Of a stretch of 64,000 bases of DNA, positions 11,501 to 21,220 are shown piece after piece. The notes under the pieces are model-generated. The model saw only the letters and a program-made list of their open reading frames with translations. It was not told the origin of the DNA and did not search any database. The translations under genes and the position numbers were made by a program. The stretch is taken from assembly GCA_021186555.1 (NCBI GenBank), contig JAJKFL010000006.1, forward strand, positions 1,971,501-2,035,500, read 5' to 3'. The stretch comes from Reticulitermes speratus (lineage: Eukaryota; Arthropoda; Insecta; Blattodea; Rhinotermitidae). The first letter of the stretch is position 1. Each line of letters starts with the position of its first letter.

Positions 11501-13460
11501 ATCCTGTACGGCCAATTGCCTCAGTGCTGGTGACTGTACCGTACTGAAATTAAAGCGGTTGGTAACGGTCAATCGAATGATAAATTTGAATAAGTTACTG
11601 GCATCAATGGAAACACCGCATCTACTGATGATAGCGTGTGACACCAATCAGCCAGTTAATAATGAGCTAAGAAACATGTTCAAGGAATTGTTCAATATTA
11701 TGAAACAGAAGAAGAATCTGAAAATCATTCTGACCACGTCATCAGAAGATAGCACCACTGACTTTCTACAACAAACAGCTAGAGAAACACTCGGTGAAGG
11801 ATTGAAAACAACAGATGTACAGTTAACTTGGAGTGATTTGACCCGCAGTTCACAGACAAAAATATTAGAGAGGGCAGTGATTTTTCAAGGAAGAAATGTT
11901 TCCTTAAATCAACTCACATCTGCTGAATCAGTGACAAATTCCTTTCCTTTGCCTGATTTGTTACAAGAAACGGAGATTAGAATTGGTGAAGAACTTGTAC
12001 TATCTGCTTGCAGTGGTTACAATGAGACGTACTATATCGATAGAACTTTTCATCACAAAATTGTTATTAGACAGGACATATCAAGTGATAAAAGAGAAGG
12101 AAAATTTGCTGACTTACTTGCTAGTGATGAACAGGAATTCAAACAACTCTGTCAGCAGAATCCAAAGAGCAATGTGCATTGGCTGGTTAAGGACAAGTCA
12201 GGGGAACTAATTTGGCAGCAGTCGCAAGGGAATTTAAAGACATTACGTAAATATATTGATGCACAAAACTCCCACTCTTATGGTCCTAAGGATTTAGACA
12301 AGCTTTTGGAGCAAGCAGGGAACCAGAGGGTCATGATAATTGCCGACAAAGCAGGAATGGGTAAAAGCACCGTACTGACACATCTGTCTAAGCAAATCAA
12401 GCAACAATTTCCAGCCCACTGGTTCGTGAGAATTGATTTGAATGACTATACGGAACTACTCGAGGCTCAGAAAGGAAAGAAGATGGATAAAGAAAGGGTA
12501 CTTGAATTTGTATCAAAGGAAGTGCTAAGGCTTGAATCCCCTTTAGAGAAGGAGTTGTTTAAGAAGAACTTTGAAGGAAATGAAACTAAAAAAATAGTGA
12601 TAATGTTGGACGGTTTTGATGAAATCAGTCCGGACTACAAAGAGACGGTCATTGATATGCTGCAAGTTCTGAAGCAGACTTCGTTAGAGCAGCTGTGGGT
12701 CACCACCCGACCCCACCTCAGAGAGGAACTGGAGGACAAGCTACAACAGCTGGCCTACACCCTACAGCCCTTCTCCGAAGACGAGCAAGTTGAATTTCTC
12801 AATAAATTCTGGCTTCGAAATGTAAGTCTTGAAGGCACGAATCAACATCGGTTAGCAATTTACGCTACAGCATTAATCAGGAAGTTGGCACAGTCAATTA
12901 GCGATAAGGACAAAGAGTTCGCCGGCATCCCATTACAAACCCAAATGCTAGCCGAGGCTTTTCAAGAGGACTTTAAATCATTTTATCTGTCAGGGAAATC
13001 CCAGCCTAAATTACCGCTCAAGCTAGATTTGCTGGGGTTATACGGACGATTTATTGATATAAAATACGAGATGTATTATAAGGAAAAGTCCAAAACACCA
13101 GCAGGTAACGTTGCTGTAGGGGAGCAACGAGAAACCTATATCAAAAGCATACAAGTACAGCATCAGCTGTTAGCCTTAAAGGCGTTGTTTACTGACGAAC
13201 AGGTGACACATCTGCATATTACATTTTCAGATGAACAGTTGGCTCGGATTGGGATAGTTCAGATAAACCATGACGGTAGGCTGCAGTTCATCCACCGCAC
13301 TTTTGCTGAGTATTATGTGGCTGACTTCCTAATGAAGCAATTGACAGAGACAACTAAACAGCAGATACATGTGCAGGCGTTTTTATTAAATGAAGTTTTA
13401 TTAGGAACAGACTGTCGTGTAATTAGAGCCTTTTTGGATGGATTGTTGGAAAAAATCTAA
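8565..13460 (+). CDS. Gene 1, N-terminal part: ankyrin, OTU-like protease, class 3 lipase, NACHT
   Basis: One uninterrupted frame of 1631 codons from an ATG. Domains: two ankyrin repeats (about 78-133); an OTU-like cysteine protease (about 140-325) with candidate Cys155 in GADCYFDAVAQ and His318 in AHFVP; a Glu/Lys/Cys 7-residue repeat (428-498); a class 3 lipase with HRGT, nucleophile Ser597 in GHSLGGW and candidate Asp655 and His731; a segment of unknown fold; a NACHT NTPase with Walker A AGMGKST (1263-1269) and Walker B IMLDGFDE (to 1353); then the FIHRTFAEYYVADFL helix usual at the end of NACHT modules. Gene 2 continues from here straight into ankyrin repeats. Here a sixth A at about 13450-13455, against five in gene 2, shifts the frame and gives TAA at 13458. 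Either the gene is truncated or the A run is a sequencing error. OTU would be a deubiquitinase-like activity and lipase an ester hydrolase; substrates are unknown. Confidence 0.88.
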   Translation: MSSFSGNPLIKLVHLYSTIMDRELFRFPKRRRLDVNAELFDVINKRYISIQEKLQKIQKLVEETPQLDINATDGDNNCNTALHLAINTNELEVVKFLLAQGANTAIKNVHGKTPLDLAVERNYVQIISVLKSHISQAEWLCSDFILGEALEGADCYFDAVAQGMSALCVRDGPLSALCVRDGPFNVQSLRQSCCDYVRDNQNGIYDSQMDTTWLQAIAENASTGGYATGSGQQADFESYLAKLKEDSAIWGRPEIEGRMLCKMYGIKLHLLEKQTADGQDIFRKVVDSSGSRAVTMDESKNIYKEPGVIHVLNEAQAHFVPILPKSLVHTELTEQTAHRPPSERDSNSHAAATGKQAATTVLPPFSGKLRVDTELKLSNDYFRHRIEEFYKNKRLSAINQLKATHSFPTPHILALFASIAYTDYQREESECKSEKSECKSGESECKSEESECKSGGSEYKSGEPECNGEEPECKSGEPECKIEEPECKSGESECKGQELKPPDGWKLLTTASHYGARNGYFGTAYWHPKYQQVVIAHRGTDPKNVGALVTDIKGVLFNNYVDQMSSASTFANKVVAVLKEIEQQKGVSFELFFTGHSLGGWLAQITTFTTKYLEVEHGIFLKTLKREGNDTLGSSTVQDNRDVPHSYHPHTVVFDSPGCKDMLSQMADNLDVRLNGRSTDLQHLDITSYLSAPNRINTCNSHFGTVYRIFIDLSHMDFFSKHTALFNVAVHSIDKIVEVFDTKTGQVRKDDKGELNIREVVDWPVTARLKFDAEWNDFFELADHFNNYHPEEIDTVFREVPKGYNKLRYQTKAYDECAKSLSIFTEDEREFLERYRWLRHVPEFFKPEDLFSVMNNTEAQQESEQKLLNFELDNEHVRCPDASTLQVLIPYVKRLVRLFPHMKVNIKDKSSSPQIRSRVYHCETQRYIETIHQSALDFNPDALGLREFLNSDQQIWQLRMTDGGAWTGLTKVYRVFQKTSCTANCLSAGDCTVLKLKRLVTVNRMINLNKLLASMETPHLLMIACDTNQPVNNELRNMFKELFNIMKQKKNLKIILTTSSEDSTTDFLQQTARETLGEGLKTTDVQLTWSDLTRSSQTKILERAVIFQGRNVSLNQLTSAESVTNSFPLPDLLQETEIRIGEELVLSACSGYNETYYIDRTFHHKIVIRQDISSDKREGKFADLLASDEQEFKQLCQQNPKSNVHWLVKDKSGELIWQQSQGNLKTLRKYIDAQNSHSYGPKDLDKLLEQAGNQRVMIIADKAGMGKSTVLTHLSKQIKQQFPAHWFVRIDLNDYTELLEAQKGKKMDKERVLEFVSKEVLRLESPLEKELFKKNFEGNETKKIVIMLDGFDEISPDYKETVIDMLQVLKQTSLEQLWVTTRPHLREELEDKLQQLAYTLQPFSEDEQVEFLNKFWLRNVSLEGTNQHRLAIYATALIRKLAQSISDKDKEFAGIPLQTQMLAEAFQEDFKSFYLSGKSQPKLPLKLDLLGLYGRFIDIKYEMYYKEKSKTPAGNVAVGEQRETYIKSIQVQHQLLALKALFTDEQVTHLHITFSDEQLARIGIVQINHDGRLQFIHRTFAEYYVADFLMKQLTETTKQQIHVQAFLLNEVLLGTDCRVIRAFLDGLLEKI
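9057..9116 (+). repeat. 30-bp tandem duplication inside the OTU-like domain
   Basis: Two 30-bp units, 9057-9086 and 9087-9116, differ by two bases and add ten residues (SALCVRDGPL then SALCVRDGPF) about 10 residues after the candidate catalytic Cys. The frame is kept. Confidence 0.92.
9846..10055 (+). repeat. 21-bp coding minisatellite (10 copies) in gene 1
   Basis: Ten 7-residue units of the type SECKSGE or PECKIEE between the OTU-like and lipase domains. Gene 2 has no such insert: there YQREE runs directly into PKPPEGWK. It is probably a flexible, charged linker that expanded after the gene duplication. Confidence 0.93.
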
Positions 13461-16400
13461 GCCATCGAAAGATGCCTTGAAAGAGTACGGAGAAATACTC
13501 GATGAACAGTGCAATGAGGGAGAAGTACTTGGTCGCCTGAGAGGTGAAAACGACACAGCACTAAGCCAAGCAGCGAAAGAAGATAACATTCATATTATTG
13601 GATTTTTATTAGACAGCCTAAAATCAGGAGAACATTCAAACGCTCTACGGAAGATGTTGTTACCCACAGGGAAGTATGGCAACACCGTGTTGCATATAGC
13701 AGTAGAAAAAGGCAATTTAGAGATGTTCCAGGCATTATGGAGTTGGGCTAAGGAAGCACAACTAAAACCAAATGAGTTAAGTAAATTGTTACTAGCGAAG
13801 GACAAGTGTGGCAAGACTATGTTGCATGCAGCAGTATACAGATGCAATATAGAGGTATTAGAGGCATTATGGAGTTGGGCTAAGGAAGCACAACTAAAAC
13901 CAAATGAGTTACGTGAATTGTTACTAGCCAAGGACAAGTGTGGCCACACTGTGTTGCATGCAGCAGTACACAGAGGCCATATAGAGGTATTAGAGGTATT
14001 AAGGAGTTGGGCCAAGAAAGCACAACTAAAACCAAATGAGTTAAGTGAATTGTTACTAGCCAAGGACAAGTGTGGCAAGACTGTGTTGCATGCAGCAGTA
14101 CACAGAGACAATACAGAGGTATTAGAGGCATTAAGGAGTTGGGCTAAGGAAGCACAACTAAAACCAAATGAGTTAAGTGAATTGTTACTAGCCAAGGACG
14201 AGGATAGCAAGACCGTGTTGCATGCAGCAGTATATAGACGCAATATAGAGGTATTAGAGGCATTAAGGAGTTGGGCTAAGGAAACACAACTAAAACCAAA
14301 TGAGTCAAGTGAATTGTTACTAGCCAAGGACAAGTTTGGCAACACCGTGTGGCAAGCAGCAGTAGAAGAAGGCAATTTAGAGATGTTCCAGGCATTATGC
14401 AGTTGGGCTAAGGAAACACAACTAAAACCAAATGAGTCAAGTGAATTGTTACTAGCCAAGGACAAGTTTCGCAACACCGTGTGGCATATAGCAGTAAACA
14501 GTGGCAATATAGAGGTATTAGAGGCATTATGCAGTTTGGCTAAGAAAGCACAACTAAAACCAAATGAGTTAAGTAAATTGTTACTAGCCAAGGACAAGTA
14601 TGGCAAGACTGTGTTGCATGCAGCATTATACAGAGACAATTTAGATATGTTCCAGGCATTATGCAGTTGGGCTAAGGAAGCACAACTAAAACCAAATGAG
14701 TTAAGTAAATTGTTACTAGCCAAGGACAAGGATGGCAACACCGTGTGGCAAGCAGCAGTAGAAAAAGGCAATTTAGAGATGTTCCAGGCATTATGCAGTT
14801 GGGCTAAGGAAACACAACTAAAACCAAATGAGTCAAGTGAATTGTTACTAGCCAAGGACAAGTTTCGCAACACCGTGTGGCATATAGCAGTAAACAGTGG
14901 CAATATAGAGGTATTAGAGGCATTATGCAGTTTGGCTAAGAAAGCACAACTAAAACCAAATGAGTTAAGTAAATTGTTACTAGCCAAGGACAAGTATGGC
15001 AAGACTGTGTTGCATGCAGCAGTATACAGAGACAATCTACAGATGTTCCAGGCATTATGCAGTTGGGCTAAGGAAGCACAACTAAAACCAAATGAGTCAA
15101 GTGAATTGTTACTAGCCAAGGACAAGTATGGCAACACTGTGTTACATGCAGCAGTATACAGACGCAATATAGATGTATTAGAGGCATTAAGGAGTTGGGC
15201 TAAGGAAGCACAACTAAAACCAAATGAGTTAAGTAAATTGTTACTAGCCAAGAACGAGTTTGGCATCACTGTGTGGCATATAGCAGTAAACAGACGCAAT
15301 ATAGATGTATTAGAGGCATTATGGATTTGGGCTAAGGAAGCACAACTAAAACCAAATGAGTTAATTGAATTGTTACTAGCCAAGGACAAGTGTGGCAAGA
15401 CTGTCTTGCATGCAGCAATACACAGAGGCAATATAGAGATATTAGAGGCATTATGCAGTTGGGCTAAGGAAGCACAACTAAACCCAAATGAGTTAAGTAA
15501 ATTGTTACTAGCCAAGAACGAGTTTGGCAACACCGTGTAGCATGCAGCAGTAAACAGAGGCAATAGAGGTATTAGAGGCATTAAGGAGTTTGGCTAAGAA
15601 AGCACAACTAAAACCAAATGAGTTAAGTAAATTGTTACTAGCCAAGAACGAGTTTGGCAACACCGTGTGGCATGCAGTAGTAAACAGAGGCAATACAGAG
15701 GTATTAGAGGCATTAAGGAGTTGGGCTAAGAAAGCACAACTAAAATCAAATGAGTTAAGTAAATTGTTACTAGCCAAGAACGAGTTTGGCAACACCGTGT
15801 GGCATGCAGCAGTATACAGACGCAATATAGAGGTACTAGAGGCATTATGGAGTTGGGGTAAGGAAGCACAACTAAAACTAAATGAGTTAAGTAAATTGTT
15901 ACTAGCCAAGGACAAGTATGGCAACACCGTGTGGCAAGCAGCAGTATACAGACGCAATATAGAGGTATTAGTGGCATTATGGAGTTGGGCTAAGAAAGCA
16001 CAACTAAAATCAAATGAGTTAAGTAAATTGTTACTAGCCAAGGACAAGTATGGCAAGACTGTGTTGCATGCAGCAGTATACAGAGGCAATATAGAGGTAT
16101 TAGAGGCATTAAGGAGTTGGGCTAAGGAAGCACAACTGAAACCAAATGAGTTAAGTAAATTGATACTAGCCAAAGACGAGGATGGCAAGACTGTGTTGCA
16201 TGCAGCAGTAAACAGAGGCAATATAGATGTATTAGAGGCATTAAGGAGTTGGGCTAAGGAAGCACAACTAAAACCAAATGAGTTAAGTAAATTGTTACTA
16301 GCCAAGGACAAGTTTGGCAACGCCGTGTGGCAAGCAGCAGTAGAAGAAGGCAATTTAGAGACGTTACAGGCATTATGCAGTTGGGCTAAGGAAGCACAAC

Positions 16401-18059
16401 TAAGACCAAATGATTCAAGTGAATTGTTACTAGCCAAGGACAAGTTTCGCAACACTCTGTGGCATATAGCAGTAAACAGTGGCAATATAGAGGTATTAGA
16501 GGCATTATGCAGTTGGGCTAAGGAAGCACAACTAAAACAAAATGAGTTAAGTAAATTGTTACTAGCCAAGGACAAGTATGGTAAGACTGTGTTGCATGCA
16601 GCAGTATACAGAGACAATTTAGAGATGTTCCAGGCATTATGCAGTTGGGCTAAGGAAGCACAACTAAAACCAAATGAGTTAAGTGAATTGTTACTAGCCA
16701 AGGACAAGTTTGGCAACACCGTGTGGCAAGCAGCAGTAGAAGAAGGCAATTTAGAGATGTTCCAGGCATTATGCAGTTGGGCTAAGGAAGCACAACTAAA
16801 ACCAAATGAGTCAAGTGAATTGTTACTAGCCAAGGACAAGTTTCGCAACACCGTGTGGCATATAGCAGTAAACAGTGGCAATATAGAGGTATTAGAGGCA
16901 TTATGCAGTTGGGCTAAGGAAGCACAACTAAAACCAAATGAATTAAGTAAATTGTTACTAGCCAAGGACAAGTATGGCAAGACTGTGTTGCATGCAGCAG
17001 TATACAGAGACAATTTAGAGATGTTCCAGGCATTATGCAGTTGGGCTAAGGAAGCACAACTAAAACCAAATGAGTCAAGTGAATTGTTACTAGCCAAGGA
17101 CAAGTATGGCAACACTGTGTTACATGCAGCAGTATACAGACGCAATATAGATGTATTAGAGGCATTAAGGAGTTGGGCTAAGGAAGCACAACTAAAACCA
17201 AATGAGTTAAGTAAATTGTTACTAGCCAAGAACGAGTTTGGCATCACTGTGTGGCATATAGCAGTAAACAGACGCAATATAGATGTATTAGAGGCATTAT
17301 GGATTTGGGCTAAGGAAGCACAACTAAAACCAAATGAGTTAATTGAATTGTTACTAGCCAAGGACAAGTGTGGCAAGACTGTCTTGCATGCAGCAGTACA
17401 CAGAGGCAATATAGAGATATTAGAGGCATTATGCAGTTGGGCTAAGGAAGCACAACTAAACCCAAATGAGTTAAGTAAATTGTTACTAGCCAAGAACGAG
17501 TTTGGCAACACCGTGTAGCATGCAGCAGTAAACAGAGGCAATATAGAGGTATTAGAGGCATTAAGGAGTTTGGCTAAGAAAGCACAACTAAAACCAAATG
17601 AGTTAAGTAAATTGTTACTAGCCAAGAACGAGTTTGGCAACACCGTGTGGCATGCAGTAGTAAACAGAGGCAATACAGAGGTATTAGAGGCATTAAGGAG
17701 TTGGGCTAAGAAAGCACAACTAAAATCAAATGAGTTAAGTAAATTGTTACTAGCCAAGGACAAGTATGGCAAGACTGTGTTGCATGCAGCAGTATACAGA
17801 GACAATTTAGAGATGTTCCAGGCATTATGCAGTTGGGCTAAGGAAGCACAACTAAAACCAAATGAGTTAAGTAAATTGTTACTAGCCAAGGACAAGTATG
17901 GCAACACCGTGTGGCTAGCAGCGGTTGAAAGACGCGAATTAGAGGCAATACACCGTGTGGCACGCAGCAGCAGCAGAAATATGCAGATTACTGGTTGAAC
18001 CCTTTTTGGGTCAGGAGGAAAAGAGAGGAGACCTGGATGAACCAAAAAACTTCTATTAA
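13461..18059 (+). pseudogene. Gene 1, C-terminal ankyrin array (about 33 repeats), frame broken
   Basis: Continues gene 1 in the next frame: SKPSKDALKEYGEILDEQC and a first ankyrin-like unit, then about 33 units of 44 residues (132 bp) of the type GKTVLHAAVYRGNIEVLEAL, SWAKEAQLKPNELS, LLLAKDK. Breaks: the A-run frameshift at about 13455; TGG to TAG at 15538; a 2-bp deletion near 15566 (CAATAGAG for CAATATAGAG); TAG again at 17516; TGA at 17996. In another frame the end reads TVWHAAAAEICRLLVEPFLG and reaches a TAA at 18057, perhaps the ancestral C-terminus. The nonsense codons are substitutions, so they are not explained by indel sequencing error. The array may still be transcribed, or the truncated lipase-NACHT product may be functional by itself. 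Confidence 0.85.
13660..17700 (+). repeat. 1980-bp duplication (15 ankyrin units) inside gene 1 array
   Basis: The array ending at the TAG of 15540 is nearly identical, unit by unit, to that ending at the TAG of 17518. The offset is 1978 bp, which is 15 x 132 less the 2-bp deletion. Sequence after each TAG also matches (about 15541-15760 and 17519-17740). Confidence 0.85.
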
Positions 18060-19226
18060 CAAGATACTCGATACATAGCAAATAATAACATACCATTAAC
18101 ATAAATTAACAAACTTTGCAACTCACATAACAAGAACAAGAAAATAAAAATATAATAAAATTTATATAAATAGTAATAATAAATGATAATCAGTGAACCT
18201 CCCCTTGCCAGAAGTGTTTTACATTTGCAATCCTGTCGCTTGTGGTCCGAGTTACAGTTGACCGTAAACTCCCCAGAAACCAAAGTAAAGTCAGTATCCT
18301 CAAGCCCCAACCGGCTTTATTCCTTTTTTTTATGGCAATGTTTCTTACACTCTTTACCAGTTTTGTCTTCACCTACAAAACATCACAACGTGTTATACCA
18401 CTACAGACAATCTCCAACTTACGCAATTTCAAGTTACACAATTTTGAAATAAGTGAAAAAAATTTGCAATAATAACTTTTTAAATTAACTGAGAATTTTT
18501 CCTGGCAAGAATGAAAGCCCAACAAGACAAATGTGGCAGAAGAATACGGTAGAGCAGTCGTGCTGTGGTCAATCAAGTTTCAGCGCGATGTTTGGATTTC
18601 AACTGGACTCCTGTGTATACACACACCGAGCGGGCCATACACATACTCAATTCAAACTTCAGCAAAATTCAACTTGCGTTGGACCTCCAAGAATGTACCT
18701 CTACAACATTCATCAGGGAATGCCGTATATTGCAATTATGTCAGCACGTATTCAAGACGTAGGTGCGTTCAGCAACTGGTTAATTAATTCAGCTCCATTA
18801 CCAGCCCAAAGTTTTTTTTATATTTGGTTTTCCAATCATAACTTACAGTCTGGTTTCCAAAACAAAGTTTCAACACCACTGTGCAAAATGGTCCTCAGCC
18901 ACTTCACATCCGCAAACAACGAACAAAGTCACTTAACCCCTCAACACCAGTGTCTGTGCACCACATGGTCTTTCATTCCTTACTTTCTGTGTGACTGCTT
19001 TACGGCAACTTTCATCTACAACTCTTCCGTCCCGGGCAGCTGGTTGGTACATAAACTCCAGCATCATTGGAGGGTTGAATTTGAAGTCTCCTGGACTTAC
19101 TTCCGACTGCATTTTCACAATAAATTAGTGAACAGCTCATAATATGCAAAAGTCACTAATTAAAAAATGAAACATAATACTTTTTTGTACAAATGACATC
19201 TGCAGAAACATAACATAAGATACACA
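18060..19226. other. No supported gene; 3' flank of gene 1
   Basis: AT-rich just after the gene 1 array, with AATAAA at 18143-18148 and 18178-18183 that could serve as polyadenylation signals about 85 to 125 bp beyond the possible ancestral stop. The frame at 18531-19142 has no recognisable domain, and neither strand gives a known family. Probably intron or intergenic DNA of the AGGF1-like gene. Confidence 0.5.
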
Positions 19227-19412
19227 TTTACCTGCCATTACACGTGTCTGCTGTACCTAACATGATATACATGTTTACATGCCATCACTCGTCAGCTGCA
19301 CCTAACATAAGCTTCATGTTTACCTGCCATTACACGTGTCTGCTGTACCTAACTTGATATACATGTTTACATGCCATCACACGTCAGCTGCACCTAACAT
19401 AAGCTTCATGTT
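19227..19412. repeat. 92-bp tandem repeat next to the AGGF1-like exon
   Basis: Units start at 19227 and 19319, and a partial third at 19413 runs into the exon end. Each repeats the exon's 3' edge and splice donor (on the minus strand CACGTGTAATGGCAGGTAAA). Each unit is itself two related 46-bp halves. So two extra donor-like sites lie just inside the intron. Confidence 0.85.
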
Positions 19413-19417
19413 TTTAC

Positions 19418-19667
19418 CTGCCATTACACGTGTCTGCTGCACCAGCCCTGGCTCACAGTGTCCGCACGTCTCCTGCCCAGTATAAATGTGACACAGTTGT
19501 TTTGTGCCGCCCAGCTGCAGGACACTTCCATGCACCACCTCATGAGCATCACTCTCCTGCTTTGCTACTGACAAGCGTTTCCCATTCAGGTACGTACTAT
19601 TACGACTACCAAAATCAGTCACATAATATTTTCCTAATAACTCATCAAATGTGAATTTAGCATGATG
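19418..19667 (-). CDS. AGGF1: Internal exon of AGGF1-like protein (FHA domain)
   Basis: A 250-bp exon, bounded on the minus strand by the acceptor TTTCTTTTTCAG (ending at 19668) and the donor GGCAG|GTAAAAA (after 19418). It starts in frame and ends in phase 1. The translation shows the second half of an FHA domain: FTFDELLGKYYVTDFGSRN, then STYLNGKRLS, VVHGSVLQLGGTKQL, CHIYTGQETCGHCEPGLVQ. GSRNxTYLNGK is the FHA signature, and the CHI..G.ETC..CEPG stretch just after it is characteristic of angiogenic factor with G patch and FHA domains 1, a nuclear protein linked to RNA processing in animals. No other exon, including the G-patch, was found in the window, so introns must be long or this is an orphan exon. 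Gene 1 and the macrosatellite may then lie in introns of this gene on the other strand. A processed copy is unlikely because both splice sites are present. Confidence 0.8.
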
Positions 19668-20468
19668 CTGAAAAAGAAATATACCATATTTTAAAAATAA
19701 TATAACAAATACAGTATATCATCACTTAACATGTGGTTTAGGTTCCCAAAAACTGTAATGTAGAGTTAAAGAACATAAAACAGAGTACTTTTACATGTAT
19801 GAAGACATTAACATACCCAAGTCAATTAATCAGAAGCAAGATGGAAGATATTTCACATCGTTAAACCGTAGTTTTATGCTGACAGCAGTGGTACAATTTA
19901 AGCCATTTTCAGCTCAGCACCCTTGACATTTAATATTGTGCCGGGGGTTTTTCCCAGCACTCTCTGCGGAACTTGAACCATGGCCTTTCGTCACGCGCAT
20001 CGATCCCTCCTACTTAATTCCCCTCCATTCCCCCTCCTCAACCGAGCTTTCTTCCCATGTGTGTGTGCTTGATGTAATTACTCTGAACCTAGCCGCCTAC
20101 AAGTAACTTCCAAATTTCGTCTCGGCCATGGGGGCAAAATTCCGTCCAGCTGTGAGTTGGTGAGGTTGGAGTCCCTTGGCGGTCGTCGTGGTCCCAGGTC
20201 TTTGGTTTGGTTTAGCCCCACGACGACGCCAAGGTAACTTTATTTTATATGTATGGAGACAAGTAATTGCTTGGTTAGTCTCACGTCTTCTATCTTTTGT
20301 AATTTTGTATATGATTGTCTTGTGCCATCTGTTTGACATTCCATAACTCCGTAGATCGTTTCATCTCTGACGGCACAAACAACACTACCCCAACTTACTC
20401 AGTCAATATAACAAATCACAATGTATCTATTTATTTATAGTTAAAGAAACCCTGTTATTATGATATGC
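19668..20468. other. No supported gene
   Basis: AT-rich to about 19900, then more GC-rich sequence (19925-20340). The latter has a minus-strand frame at 20097-20339 without recognisable domain. It may be an old transposon fragment. Nothing firmer can be said. Confidence 0.4.
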
Positions 20469-20780
20469 ACATATTAATTAAGGGTCGGGATAGCTCAGTC
20501 GGTATAGCGACTCGCTACGAGCTGGACGGTCCGGGGATCGAATCCCGGTGGGGACGAGGTTTTCAGCACCTATCCAAACCGGCCCTGGGGCCTACCCAGC
20601 CTCCTGTACAATGGGTACCGGGTCATTCCCGGTGGTAAAGCAGCCGGGCGTGGCGTTGACCACCCACCCCCATCTAGCGCCGAAGTTAAAGAAAGAGTAG
20701 AGTTATACCTATACTCCCCCTCTGGGCCTTCATGGACTGTTGTAGAGTGACCTTTACCTTTACCTTTTACATATTAATTA
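20469..20780 (+). mobile_element. tRNA-derived SINE with 12-bp target-site duplication
   Basis: Flanked by ACATATTAATTA at 20469-20480 and 20769-20780. The body starts with a tRNA-like head: A box TAGCTCAGTCGG and B box GGGATCGAATCCCGG give RNA polymerase III promoter elements. The end is a TTTACC-type short repeat. The minus-strand copy at 21235-21519 is the same family. The perfect duplication implies a fairly recent insertion. Confidence 0.93.
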
Positions 20781-21220
20781 TTTCAAGCAGCTTCAGTCAG
20801 TAAAGTGACTAGGCTGGGTTGGATGACTAACGAATTGTGGCTCAACTTTCTTCAGGGCAGCAGGAGTTTGTTGTTCTTCAGAGCAACCCCACCAGCACTG
20901 GGTCCAACCAGCCCCCTATCCCATGGGTACTGGAGGTAAAGCACGCAACGTGTGACGCTACACCTCCACTTCTGCAGACATCCTCATGGCATGATGTTTA
21001 ATTAAGCAGAGAGACTTCACCTTGCCCCTGTGCTAAGTCTGCTCACTCTCTTCACTCCAGAGTACAAAGAAATTGTAACAGAAATTTCATTTCCTCTGGT
21101 ACAAAAACATGTAGCAAATACCATGATTATAAGAAAAAACAAATGTTGAAATGTCAAACAACAAACACATATGAGAAACCAAACTTTGAAAATGGTTTTT
21201 GGGATGTTCCAAGGATGCTT
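20781..21220. other. No gene; possible old SINE relative
   Basis: 20790-21060 has a tRNA-like GCTTCAGTCAGTAAAGTGAC and, further on, CCCATGGGTACTGGAGGTAAAG, which resembles the GGGTACCGGGT..GGTAAAG stretch of the SINE next to it. Probably an older, diverged SINE. The rest is unassigned. Confidence 0.4.

Noticed and set aside
13590..18102. Minus-strand frames of 663 and 864 codons opposite the gene 1 array
   Set aside because: Same antisense effect as in gene 2. They also run across the sense-strand mutations without any sign of selection.
18531..19142. Plus-strand frame of 203 codons
   Set aside because: Composition is like translated noncoding DNA, no recognisable motif, overlapping frames of similar length in other phases.
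20097..20339. Minus-strand frame of 80 codons
   Set aside because: No domain, no splice context and no conserved relative seen; probably an old transposon fragment or chance.
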